In this document: positions 22,732 to 37,752 of the stretch, piece after piece
Layout of the letters: the number at the start of each line of letters is the position of its first letter
Position numbering within the stretch: position 1 is the stretch's first letter
NCBI GenBank assembly: GCA_016946835.1
Contig: JACVTC010000139.1
Location: 412,501-476,500 of the forward strand
From: Neocallimastix lanati (nom. inval.)
Lineage: Eukaryota > Neocallimastigomycota > Neocallimastigomycetes > Neocallimastigales > Neocallimastigaceae
Reading direction: 5' to 3'
Length of the DNA stretch: 64,000 bases
Made by a program: the position numbers and the translations under genes
The notes under the pieces: model-generated
The model's database searches: none
Told to the model about the DNA's origin: nothing
What the model saw: only the letters and a program-made list of their open reading frames with translations

Positions 22732-24707
22732 ACTTAATAAATTGATAATTTATTTTTATAAATTATAAAGCAATTTTTAATAAAATACAGAAAAAAAAAA
22801 GACTTGAAAAGGCAGAGAATAGTGAAAATAAAAAATTACAAAAAACAATTACTAAAAAAGATAATAGGTATATATCAAGCTATGCTTCAAAACCATGCAT
22901 TTCAGCGGAAGAAGTTATTACTGATTACTCTATATATGAAGAATGTAAGAAAATATTTTATTATAGTTGTAATTATTTTAAATATGAATATTAAATTTAT
23001 TTTTAAATAATTATAGTTGGAAATCCAGACAATAAGAAAATTAAGCAAGGGAAATATGATACAATTCGGCTCTTATACCCTAATGGAAAATATGAATCGT
23101 AATTTTTTATCTTATTTTATTTTAATTATTATAATTTAATATTAATTTTATTAATATTCTTTAAAAATATTATATTATATCATAATGATATAATATATAT
23201 ATATATATTTAAAAAAATAAAAAAAAAAAAAAAAGCAAGAAAAAATTCTTAATATTTCTTAAAATTAAATATTAAATGTTATAATAATATATTTTTTCTT
23301 GATTAATTTTATTAGATATCCACTTATTGTTCCTAAAAAATCAGATGAATTGAGTCCAATAGAAGATTTAAAGTATACAATAAAAATGGTTATACGATAT
23401 TGTGTTCCTCCAAAATTTCAAAAATTATTTGGAGACACAAAAAACGGAATAATTCGTTCAATTATAAAAGCGACTAATAGAAAAAATAAGGAAGGATTAA
23501 AAAAAGCAATAACTGAATATAATAAAACATTAGAATACATAATAAATGAAAAAGCTTTTGTTAATTCAGAAGAATATGGTGATGTTTCTCCTCCAGAATT
23601 AGTATCCCATATTTTAATTCAAGCATATAGTAGAACTGTGGCACAAAAATCTGAAATGCTAAATTTATATAGAGGTATTTATTATTAATCTTATTTTAAA
23701 TAAATTTAATTTATTTTAATTTAATATATTTATATTCATATTCAAATCAAATTTAAATAATATAAAATAATAAAATAATTAATTATATATATTTTTCTTT
23801 TAAGGTTTTTCAAATAATGTTTATGGTGAGGTTAATAGCAATCTTGTAACTGAATTTATAAAAAATTCAGAATTGAAACCACATCATATATTTATTGATA
23901 TGGGTAGTGGTAAGTATATTTTTTATTAAAATTATAATTTTTAAGTATTTTTATGTATATTATTAATAATTTTTATTTTTTAAGGTATTGGAAATGTTGT
24001 ATTACAGGTTGCATCACAGGTGTTATGTGAATCATGGGGCGTTGAAATTATGGAAATTCCTAGTACTTTTGCAAAAGCTCAGTGTATTGAATTTATTTCA
24101 AGAATGAGATATTATGGAAAGCCATGTGGTAAAATAAAATTAAGACATGCAGATTTTTTAGAAGATCCTGAAGTTGACAGGATTTTAAAGGTTGCCGATG
24201 TAGTTTTTGTAAATAATTATGCATTTGATGCAAAATTAAATCAACGTATTCTTCAAAAATTTTTGGATTTAAAAGAAAATACAAGAATTATTAGCTTAAA
24301 AAGTTTTGTATCCTTAGATCATAGAATAAATTATAGAAATGCGAATAGGTAAAATTAATAATTCATTATTATTTTTTTTATAATATATATATATATTAAT
24401 ATATATATTTTATGTAATATAAAAATTCTCTTTTTTTATTATAATTAAATATTCAGTCTTGAATCAATTCTAAGAGTTGAAGAATATTTGTTTGGACATG
24501 ATAGTGTTTCATGGACGAATGAGGAAGGAAAATATTATATTCATAGAGTAAGCTTTCAATTTATTATTATTTTTTTTTTTTTTTTTTTTATTTTTATAAT
24601 TATTAAAATAATTTACTAAAATAGTATATTATTAAATTTTTCATAAGGTTGATCGTTCTATATTACAATCATTTGAAAAAAACATGAAAGCTAATCGTAT
24701 ACATTAA
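21465..24707 (+). CDS. DOT1: Histone H3-K79 methyltransferase DOT1
   Basis: DOT1 transfers methyl groups from S-adenosylmethionine to H3 Lys79 in nucleosomes. Exons: 21465-22701, 22791-22944, 23017-23098, 23316-23674, 23805-23909, 23985-24348, 24457-24547 and 24648-24707. The first exon encodes over 400 Lys/Glu/Ser/Asn-rich disordered residues. Fungal Dot1 also has a basic N-terminal arm that contacts DNA or nucleosomes. The catalytic domain follows: SYPLIVPKKSDELSPIEDL, then NNVYGEVNS, the SAM-binding FIDMGSGIGNVVLQVAS (built across exons 5-6), CESWGVEI, the acidic block HADFLEDP, the active-site VNNYAFD and ISLKSFVS. These are the DOT1 motifs in the right order, and none is missing. The domain ends near VSWTNEEGKYYIHR, as in yeast Dot1. 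One oddity: joining exon 1 to exon 2 puts the run of ten A at 22791-22800 one base out of frame for the ORF that follows. A one-base homopolymer error is the simplest explanation. Confidence 0.92.
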
Positions 24708-25399
24708 TGATATTCATTTATTTAACATACAAAATTATATAAATAAATGACTTATTCACTATACCAATATATATAAAATTAAAAATTACTATATTAATTT
24801 TACTATTTTTATTATGTTATTTTTATTTTTATTTTAATTTTTATTTTTGTTTTTATATTTATTATTTTAATTTTTATTTTAATTTTTATTATAATTTTTA
24901 TTTTAATTTTATTATAATTTTTATTATAATTTTTATTTTAATTTTTATTTTAATTTTTATTTTAATTTTTATTTTAAATTTTATTTTAAATTTTATTTTA
25001 AATTTTATTTTTATTATTTACTTTAATAAAGAAATATTAATAAATATTATAATATATATTAGATAAATAAATAAAAAATTAAAACCCAACAAAATAATCA
25101 AATTTTAATAATTGTAATAGCTATATTATAATAATAAAAGAATAATTATATTAATAAAATTAATAAAAAATGTCATTTATATTATAAAGAAAATTTTATA
25201 ATTATTAAATGAAAATTTTATAATATGAAATAAATTAATATAATAAATATTAATATATTTTCTAATATTATTTTTTGTTAATCATTAGTAAAAAAATAAT
25301 GTATATTTGTTGATTTAATAAAATATTGAACATGTACATTTAAAAATTCTAGTATATTCTATTTTTAATTTTATTATTGTTTAGAAATTAAATATAATT
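24708..25399. repeat. Intergenic region with TTTTTATTTTAA-type repeats
   Basis: Downstream of DOT1. From about 24800 to 25015 the DNA is an imperfect array of 12-base TTTTTATTTTAA units, grading into TTTTATTTTAAA. The remainder up to the copia LTR is plain AT-rich DNA without genes. Confidence 0.8.
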
Positions 25400-25656
25400 T
25401 GTTAGAGTACTAAATAAAATTTAATATATTTTTATATTAATAATTATAATTTTATATTATTAAATATTTTATTTTTATTATGATAAGTGTATTTATAAAA
25501 TGATGTAATATGAATTATAAGTGGCTTATTTATATATGATATATGTAATACGAATCATATATGAGCACTTGTACTACATAAAATTCTTATATAAACATAC
25601 GAAAATCATCAATAAAATTTAAATAAAATAAGTTCTTTTAAATAAAAATAATAAAA
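25400..25656 (+). repeat. 5' LTR of copia element G
   Basis: Begins TGTTAGAG and ends AATAATAAAA, directly followed by the putative tRNA-half binding site. It is flanked on the left by TAATT. The end is unusual: it closes in AA rather than the common CA, but the matching 3' LTR and the target duplication fix the border. Confidence 0.9.
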
Positions 25657-25670
25657 GATTAAGAGTCTCA
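25657..25670 (+). promoter_or_regulatory. Primer-binding site of G, complementary to the tRNA-Lys(CUU) anticodon arm
   Basis: Fourteen bases immediately inside the LTR, GATTAAGAGTCTCA, have as reverse complement TGAGACTCTTAATC. This is the anticodon stem-loop of eukaryotic tRNA-Lys(CUU), with CUU in the loop. No TGG (pairing with the CCA end) follows the LTR. Drosophila copia and yeast Ty5 are known to prime from an internal half-molecule of initiator tRNA; this would be the same mechanism with tRNA-Lys. The match is read from sequence and the priming role is inferred. Confidence 0.6.
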
Positions 25671-25722
25671 GGCCACACTTAATAATAAAAAAAAAAAAAA
25701 ACAGTATACTGATATAAATCTA

Positions 25723-26938
25723 TTGATAACATTAATATATTTCATATTGATGAAATATAAATTTGAAGCAGATACTGATTCTGAAGAAGAAAAAGAAAAG
25801 GCAATTAAAATGTTTCAAAATAAGGAGAATAAAGAAAAGAACGCAGAAACAAGGGCCACTTCAGCTAGAGAAATGCTAAAGAAGAATACTATACCTATCA
25901 GGGATAGGAAAGCAAGTAGATTTAACAACGCTACGGAAACAAGCATCAAACTAACAGGGAAAGAAAACTACAAGATCTGGGCCCCAGAGGTGATAAACAT
26001 CCTCTCTATGCACCACTTAGATAACTACTTATTTGAAGAGTACTTAAAGAAAATAAGAATATCGGAAATATCAAAAGAAGACATTGGAAATTACACGAGG
26101 ATTCCTGGTGACAAAAGAAGAATATATGATATTTCTGTAACGGAAGACATGATTGACGATGATAAACACGCAAAGTTCATCATCGATAGAAGTGTCTCCG
26201 AATCAGTCAAAAGAAAAATAAACTTTGGAAAGTACACCTCTTTTGAATTATGGAAAATATTAAAGAACTCCTATAGCGAATCAAAAGGCGAAAGAAGAAG
26301 AAAACTTATGGGAAATTTGGCTACTGTGCGATATGACAGGAATGAAGATTTTGTCATATTCATAACAAATTTAAATGAAACTTTTGATGAACTAGAAGAA
26401 TTAGGAGAAAGTTTCAACAACCAAGAAAAATTAATTACTTATATAAAATGCTACCTCAATCAATTAGTGTAGCATCAAATATGATAATCTACAGAAGAAA
26501 TTTTGATGAATGCGTAAATTATTTATCTGAAGTCGTTCCCACAATCAAGCAATTACAATTTGAAATAACTATGAATAAAGGAAGGGGAACTGGGAATATA
26601 AATATGTCTGTAGAATCTAATAAAAGAAGACCCAAGAAAAATAGTAAAATCGAGTATACAAATAAGAAAGAGAAAAGTAAGATCAAATGCTTCAATTGTG
26701 GGGGAATAGGCATTTAGCAAGAGAATGTCCTAGTGAAAATAGACATAACAACAGATCCAGAAATTCAAGAATAAGAAAATTTGGAGAAGTTAGTTATGCT
26801 CAAGCTAACATAGACCGAGAAGAAAGCAAAAAACTTAATAAGGTTTTCGAAAAGAATGTTTTAATAGATCGTAACGAAGAGATTGATGAATCCAATAGTG
26901 CAATGACAAATCTCAAAAGGCAAACTCCGAGGCATTAA
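25723..26938 (+). pseudogene. Copia G gag with zinc knuckle, two frameshifts
   Basis: A likely start is the Met at 25750 (MKYKFEADTDSEEEKEK). A UBN2/gag-type region runs from SIKLTGKENYKIWAPEVINI to FDELEELGE. The frame slips near 26450 (a run of four A) into KMLPQSISVASNMIIYRR, and again within the zinc knuckle near 26705. There CFNCGG and the HLARECP half lie in different frames, so the CCHC finger is split by a one-base loss. It would encode the capsid/nucleocapsid. Confidence 0.85.
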
Positions 26939-26944
26939 AGAAAA

Positions 26945-29324
26945 ATGAAAAATATGAACAATCCAATTCAAAATCTAGACTATTACACAGCCGATAACAT
27001 TGAGTCAGAAGTAGCAATTAAAAATACAGGCTTAATCAATTGGACACTTGACTCTGGATCCTCCTATCACATGACAAATGAATTACAAAGCTTAAAAAAT
27101 GTTGTAAGTCATAAGGAAGCCATATCTTTTGCGGATGGAGGAAAGGTGATAGCTACTCATAAAGGTGACTACTTTGGGTATATAAATAACAATAAAATAA
27201 CATTACATGATGTATTATATGTGCCAGCCTTTAAAAGAAGCCTTATATCAATCGATTGTTTATCGGATAAGCATTATACAACAATGTTCTACAAAGACAA
27301 AAACAAAAACTGCGCATCCATATATAATAAGAATAAAAACAAAATATGCACAGTTACCTCAAACCATAACAAAGTATACAAATTATGGACTTCGAAGAAG
27401 AAATTCACTTTTTAAAACAATGACACCTTTTGTGATTCTCTATCTAAAGTATATGACGATATGGACTTATGGCACAAAAGACTAGGTCATTGTAACATCA
27501 ATAAAATAAAAGGTAAATTAAATAAGTTAAGTGTTGATTACAAATGTAAAGTTTGTGCTTGTTCAAAAATGAAAAACATCCCATATAAACCTTCTCCAAG
27601 TAGAGCAAAAAAGCCGTTCGACTTAATTCATATTGGATACAGTAAGCTCCCCAGACAGCTCTTTATATGAAAATAAGTATTTCCTTACTATTCTCGATGA
27701 TCATACAAGGTATAGTTGGGTACATTTCTTTAAGTCTAAAGATCAAGTGTATAATACTTTTCTAAAATGGTATAAAAAGATCCAAAATATCTTTAATTCC
27801 ACCATTAAATTCATTAGAACAGATAATGGAACGGAATTTGTTAATAGGGATTTCAATAACTTTTGCACAGAAAATGGTATTATTAACCAACTTACGGTTC
27901 CCCATAACCCCCAACAAAACGGCAGAGCCGAAAGGCTTAACGAAACACTTATATATACTGCAGCGTCATTATTGACGGAATCTAAGTTAAACAGGAAGTT
28001 CTGGGAAGACGCCATCCATACAACCAACTATATACACAACAGACTTCCTCATAAAGGTATTAACAATCAAGTGCCTTTTGAAATTTTATTCAACGAAAAA
28101 GTTAACTACAACCATTTCAAAGTGTTTGGATGTCAAGTTTTCTTTTATGTTCCCAAACACTTTAGAAAGAAATTCACTGACTCGACACTTCCTGGAATTT
28201 TCTTAGGGTACGACGGTATAAATCACACGGCTTATCGTATTTTTGACATTTCTAATAATAAAGTCGTACTTTCTAGAGCTGTCTCTTTCTTCGAAGATGT
28301 TCCCGGTAATTCCCCTGCACCATTTTCTATTCCTGAATTTCTCAATATTCTAGATATTAATAAATTAGGGGGAAATGATAGTAATTTAATAATAGATAAT
28401 GATCAATATTCACTTGGAGAAGAAGTACTATTTGAAAACTTTATAAACAACCCCATCAATCATAATTTACTCAATCAAAATTCACAAAATCAAAACAACC
28501 TAAACCTTTATAATGAAAATTCTATCATTAATCCAAATACATCAAATCAACCACTCCAGCCATATCCACAATCAACAAATTTCAATAACTTCAACAGTGA
28601 TCGGTCTTATTCCGAAAATAAGAATAATAATTACTTAAATAATACGATAAATTTAAATAATAACTCTAGCAATAATTCAAATAACTTAATAGACCAACAA
28701 ATGGAATTAAATGAAAATAATCCAAATACTTTAAACCAAAATAATCAAGGATTTAATTCTAAAAATCAAAATTTTAATTTTAATACAAACAAAGATCTTA
28801 GTAATGATAAATTTGAAAATAAACAACATAGTGTCAATGATGAGGATAATAAAAAAGATAAAGAGAAAAACAATAATAATCCAATTGATACGGATTCCGC
28901 AAATAATGATATAAATTTAAACAATCTGAAGCAAAATTTAGAACAAAACGAAAATAAAAACATAAATAATTCGAAAAAAAGTAACACAAATATAGATAAC
29001 AAGAAAAATAATGTAGTTGAAGTAAATAACAAAAATAATGAATATAATAATAAAATAGAAATAATTGGAGTTGATAGAAGAAAAGCAACAAATAGCAATA
29101 GAAAGAAAAACGCTAAAAATAGTGATAAACAGCATACACGAATCAATAACAAAATGACAAATAAAAGAAAACGTAAGGACAAAGAAATTATTGAAGAAAG
29201 TAATAGTACAACAAAGAGAATTAAATCGTTCAATATAGAAGACATTATCGACATTGTATCAAATCTAACAGTTAGTATTCCAACTGAACCAATTAACTAC
29301 AATGACATTTTTAAACAAATATGA
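26945..29324 (+). pseudogene. Copia G protease-integrase region, broken
   Basis: The protease motif WTLDSGSSYHMT is near 27040. A TAA at 27413 interrupts the frame. The integrase zinc region starts DLWHKRLGHCN (27460) with the paired CKVCACSK. A one-base insertion near 27635 shifts the frame into the catalytic core: ILDDHTRYSW, IRTDNGTEF and NGRAERLNETL carry all three D, D and E residues. A long Asn-rich spacer (about 28330-29230) with basic patches follows before RT; it is typical of copia but unusually long here. The frame slips again near 29310. Confidence 0.85.
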
Positions 29325-30258
29325 TAAAAATGAATGGTTTAAGGCCGTACAAGAAGAATTAAACAATATGAAAGAACTGAACGTATATAGTATAGTCGAC
29401 CATGTACCAAAGAATGCAAACATAATAACACCCAAATGGGTATTTAAATATAAGTTATATGCAAATGGCAATATTGTAAAACGAAAAGCAAGGCTAGTTG
29501 CCCGTGGATTTACACAAATCTACGGAATAGACTTTACAGCAACATTCTCACCAACACTCAGACAAGACTCACTAAGAATTGTTACAGCAATAGCTGCCCA
29601 AAATAAATACAATATTTATCAGATCGATGTAAAAGCGGCTTACTTAAACGCTAACCTCGAGGAAAACATTTATATCAAGGCTCCACAAGGCGATGTTAAT
29701 TTCGGAAAAAGCTATTGAAAACTTAACAAAGCATTATACGGCTTAAAGCAAGCCGGATGAATGTGGAACAACACCTTGAACAAAGTATTAACTGAAATGG
29801 GTCTAATCAGATGCAAAATTGAACCTTGTTTATACATGAAAAGAAATAAAAATGATAAGATAACTAGTCTATTAGCCGTATATGTCGACGATATCATAAT
29901 CACTGGTGTTGAAAATGAAATAATGAAAATCAAAAACGAACTAAAAAATAAATTCAAAATAACGGATGTAGGAAACGTAGATTTCATCATTGGTATAAAA
30001 TTTGAAAAATCAAAGGACGGATATCTATTACACCAAAAAGGATATTTAGATAAAATCTTAAGTAAGTTTAATATTGATAAGTATAAACTAACGTCGAATA
30101 TGTTACCAATTATTAATGAAGATCTATGAAAGAAGAGTTTTGACCAAACAAAATACAAGAAGACAATAGGAAGCTTACTTTACCTAGCCATAAGCACAAG
30201 ACCAGATATTCTATTTGCGGTCAATAAAGCTTCAAGAATATCAAGAAATCCTAATTAC
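29302..30258 (+). pseudogene. Copia G reverse transcriptase, first part
   Basis: The RT opens with WFKAVQEELNNMKELNVY and has the copia signatures ARLVARGFTQ, IYQIDVKAAYLNA (first catalytic Asp), LYGLKQAG, YVDDIIITG (catalytic pair) and YKKTIGSLLYLAISTRPDI. Three TGA codons break the frame (29716, 29758, 30127). All are compatible with CGA to TGA changes. The frame is cut by element A after NPNY and resumes at 36679 as EDWLNVI. Confidence 0.88.
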
Positions 30259-30288
30259 TGTAACGAATCTTAAAAAAAATTAGAAATT

Positions 30289-30353
30289 AGAATGCTGGCA
30301 TAGTGGTTAGTCACTATGACATCAGCCTGAACCACTAGGGTTCGACTCACACC
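30289..30353 (+). other. tRNA-like segment in the element A LTR (A-box, hairpin, B-box)
   Basis: TGGCATAGTGG (30296-30306) matches the Pol III A-box, as in tRNA-Asp/His/Glu genes. GGTTCGACTCA (30339-30349) matches the B-box. Seven-base arms CATAGTG (30299-30305) and CACTATG (30312-30318) make a perfect hairpin with loop GTTAGT. A cloverleaf cannot be completed, so it is tRNA-like rather than a tRNA gene. The same block recurs in the 3' LTR (36090-36154) and, diverged, in element B. Confidence 0.6.
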
Positions 30354-30626
30354 TTTACTAAAATTTTATATCATTTAAATTTTAAAGAATTTTTATACTT
30401 CATTTCTGTATTTGTTTCTGTATTTGTTTCTGTATAAATTTCTGTAAAAAATTAACAAAAGAAATTCTTAGAAATTAATAGAAACAAATCAGATAGAAAT
30501 TCTATTTTAATTTATCTTTTATCATTATTTCTTTTAGATTCTTTTTAACCGAAAATAATCAATTTTTATGAAACTTTTTAATGATTTTATGGTTTTAAAT
30601 TTTTATGGATTTAAATTTTGAAAAAC

Positions 30627-30691
30627 TATAAATAGGAGTGAATTTCGCAGCCAAAAAAAAAAAAATATTTTTTAAAAATTGTGTTTTTATT
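30627..30691 (+). promoter_or_regulatory. Promoter and self-primer of element A
   Basis: A TATAAATA box (30627-30634) lies 54 nt before GTGTTTTTATT (30681-30691). If transcription starts at that G, the first 11 nt of the RNA are the exact reverse complement of the primer-binding site at 30872-30882. This is the arrangement known for self-priming in fission yeast Tf1. The start site is inferred. Confidence 0.55.
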
Positions 30692-30871
30692 AATTATTGA
30701 ATTAATTAATAAGTAATTCGAAATATTACAATAATTAATCTTTATAATTAATATTTTTAAATTTCTTAATTAATAAAACTATATTTTAAAAAACCAAATT
30801 ACTTATTAATCAAAAAGTGCTTACCTATTGTGTTACACTCTTTAAAACACGGATATTCCAATATTCGTTAC

Positions 30872-30882
30872 AATAAAAACAC
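30872..30882 (+). promoter_or_regulatory. Self-complementary primer-binding site of element A
   Basis: AATAAAAACAC covers the last base of the 5' LTR and the first ten internal bases. It pairs over 11 nt with 30681-30691. No tRNA 3' end (TGG...) match is present. Confidence 0.6.
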
Positions 30883-30922
30883 CACTAAACTAAGCACAAT
30901 ACCTTTGCACTTTTACTCTTTC

Positions 30923-31400
30923 TGGAACCCCGTTAAGGAATCCCATTTTCTACTACTATTTTTGGAACCCCGTTAAGGAATCCCATTTTCTACTACTATT
31001 TTTGGAACCCCGTTAAGGAATCCCATTTTCTATTACTATTTTTGGAACACCGTTAAGGAATCCCATTTACTACTATTCTTTTTTGGAACCCCGTTAAGGA
31101 ATCCCATTTTCTACTACTATTTTTGGAACCCCGTTAAGGAATCCCATTTTCTACTACTATTTTTGGAACCCCGTTAAGGAATCCCATTTTCTACTACTAT
31201 TTTTGGAACCCCGTTAAGGAATCCCATTTTCTACTACTATTTTTGGAACCCCGTTAAGGAATCCCATTTACTACTATTCTTTTTTGGAACCCCGTTAAGG
31301 AATCCCATTCTCTACTACTCTTTTTGGAACCCCGTTAAGTAATCCCATTCTCTATTACTCTTTTTGGAACCCCGTTAAGGAATCCCATTTTCTACTATTT
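30923..31400 (+). repeat. 40-bp tandem repeat in the leader of element A, 12 copies
   Basis: Units start GGAACCCCGTTAAGGAATCC and end in a CTACTACTATTTTT-type spacer. Starts are at 30923, 30964, 31004, 31044, 31085, 31125, 31165, 31205, 31245, 31286, 31326 and 31366. The core is a near-palindrome (GGAACC / GGAATCC around GTTAA). It lies in the untranslated leader between the primer site and gag, where packaging or dimerisation signals are expected. Element B has a short relative of it. Confidence 0.95.
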
Positions 31401-35716
<4,316 letters not shown>

Positions 35717-35784
35717 ATATAAATCATTTAATCAAAAATAAATTTTATTTCATCAAAGTACTATTAATCATTCTAACTTATGAT

Positions 35785-35839
<55 letters not shown>

Positions 35840-36059
35840 ATTTTATATTATTCAAAAACATTTATTCTAGATAGTTTTATTTTTATACTTTATTTTTAAA
35901 ACTTAAAATTCATGTAATTTTTATTATCCAATGTATTAATTAAATTATCACTCCTATAAGTATTTTAGTTATAGTTTATTATTATAAAAGTTAGAATTAG
36001 AAATAGTTTAGATTTAAAGCAAAAGATTCGTCTGGCATCCGAATCCTAGAGGAGGACCA
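35717..36059 (+). other. 3' untranslated region and polypurine tract of element A
   Basis: A 46-base A run (about 35792-35837) follows the stop. The sequence ends with the polypurine tract AGAGGAGGACCA (36048-36059) directly against the 3' LTR. The same tract, TTGAGGAGGACCA, precedes the 3' LTR of element B. Confidence 0.85.
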
Positions 36060-36673
36060 TGTAACGAATCTTAAAAAAAATTAGAAATTAGAATGCTGGC
36101 ATAGTGGTTAGTCACTATGACCTCAGCCTGAACCACTAGGGTTCGACTCACACCTTTACTAAAATTTTATATCATTTAAATTTTAAAGAATTTTTATACT
36201 TCATTTCTGTATTTGTTTCTGTATTTGTTTCTGTATAAATTTCTGTAAAAAATTAACAAAAGAAATTCTTAGAAATTAATAGAAACAAATCAGATAGAAA
36301 TTCTATTTTAATTTATCTTTTATCATTATTTCTTTTAGATTCTTTTTAACCGAAAATAATCAATTTTTATGAAACTTTTTAATGATTTTATGGTTTTAAA
36401 TTTTTATGGATTTAAATTTTGAAAAACTATAAATAGGAGTGAATTTCGCAGCCAAAAAAAAAAAAATATTTTTTAAAAATTGTGTTTTTATTAATTATTG
36501 AATTAATTAATAAGTAATTCGAAATATTACAATAATTAATCTTTATAATTAATATTTTTAAATTTCTTAATTAATAAAACTATATTTTAAAAAACCAAAT
36601 TACTTATTAATCAAAAAGTGCTTACCTATTGTGTTACACTCTTTAAAACACGGATATTCCAATATTCGTTACA
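36060..36673 (+). repeat. 3' LTR of gypsy element A
   Basis: 614 bp, essentially identical to the 5' copy, followed by the target duplication ATTAC and the resumed copia G frame. Confidence 0.95.
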
Positions 36674-36678
36674 ATTAC

Positions 36679-37197
36679 GAAGATTGGCTAAATGTTATTA
36701 AAATCTTTAGGTATCTAAAAGGAAACTCAAATTATGGAATCAAGTTTACAAATGAAGATAACTTTAAAGTATATGTAGACGCCGACTTTGGAGGAGATGC
36801 AGAGACTAGAAAATCTACAACGGGATTCGTCGTAACTATGGGAAATGGACCAACGAGTTGGTACTCCAAATTACAGCAATGTGTGGCAGTTTCAACCGCT
36901 GAAAGTGAGTATTATGCTTTAAACGAATGCGCAAGACAATGTATGTGGTACAAAAACTTATTTGATGAATTATCAAAAGAGAAAAGATGTATAAGTATAA
37001 ATACGGATAACAAAGCTGCCATCTATAACTGTGAAAATGAAACCATAAACCCAAAGTCTAAGCACATTGATATAAAGTATCACCAAATTAGAGATTGGAT
37101 CAAAGAGAAGAAGATAAAGGTAAATTATATTAAATCTGAATTCAATCTAGCTGATGGTTTTACAAAATTCTTAAGTGGACCATCAATGAGTAACTAA
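36679..37197 (+). pseudogene. Copia G RNase H, continued after element A
   Basis: The frame resumes as EDWLNVIKIFRYLKG, with RNase H motifs VYVDADFGGD, STAESEYYAL, INTDNKAAI and KHIDIKYHQIRD, and closes with a TAA near 37197. It carries no stops in 170 codons. Removing A plus one ATTAC copy joins NPNY and EDW without a frame change. Confidence 0.9.
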
Positions 37198-37225
37198 CGC
37201 AATTCTAAAGTTGATATTAAACTTT

Positions 37226-37233
37226 AGGGGGAA
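37226..37233 (+). promoter_or_regulatory. Polypurine tract of copia G
   Basis: AGGGGGAA directly precedes the 3' LTR; it would be the plus-strand DNA primer. Confidence 0.8.
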
Positions 37234-37490
37234 TGTTAGAGTACTAAATAAAGTTTAATATATTTTTATATTAATTATTATAATTTTATATTATTAAATA
37301 TTTTATTTTTATTATGATTAGTGTATTTATAAAATGATGTAATATGAATTATAAGTGGCTTATTTATATATGATATATGTAATACGAATCATATATGAGC
37401 ACTTGTACTACATAAAATTCTTATATAAACATACGAAAATCATCAATAAAATTTAAATAAAATAAGTTCTTTTAAATAAAAATAATAAAA
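37234..37490 (+). repeat. 3' LTR of copia element G
   Basis: 257 bp, the same length as the 5' LTR. About three substitutions are visible (such as aaagtt for aaaatt near the start). It is followed by target duplication TAATT. Confidence 0.92.
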
Positions 37491-37718
37491 TAATTCGTTT
37501 AATTCATAACAATAATGATAATGATAATGATAATGTAGATATGTAAATTATTAAAAGTAAATCAATAAAATTATTTTATTATTAGATATATATTTTAACA
37601 ATTTAAATATAAAAGTTTTAATTTGAATATGAAAATTATTTTATTTCAAATAAAAGCTGATTTAGGTTATTTTCGTAAAGATGCTATATTTATATTCTCC
37701 AAAAGAGATGTTAATAGT

Positions 37719-37752
<34 letters not shown>

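Larger units (their letters stand above)
30259..30872 (+). repeat. 5' LTR of gypsy element A
   Basis: TGTAACG...CGTTACA, 614 bp. It contains a tRNA-like block near its start, a TATAAATA box at 30627-30634 and the putative self-primer at 30681-30691. Confidence 0.95.

Noticed and set aside
24093-24284. Minus-strand frame inside DOT1
   Set aside because: Overlaps the SAM-binding and active-site exon of DOT1; no independent support.
28766-29254. Minus-strand Leu/Phe frames within copia G
   Set aside because: Shadows of the Asn/Lys-rich spacer between integrase and RT on the plus strand.
29716-30129. UGA read as Trp (altered genetic code) to explain TGA codons in G
   Set aside because: Host genes and elements A-C use TGG for Trp and show no internal TGA; the three codons fit decay of Arg codons better.
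30289-30353. A genuine tRNA gene in the LTR
   Set aside because: A-box and B-box are present but no acceptor stem or anticodon arm can be formed.
30923-31400. Regularly spaced 40-bp repeats resembling a CRISPR array
   Set aside because: The spacers are also repeated and the array lies in a retrotransposon leader in a eukaryotic genome.
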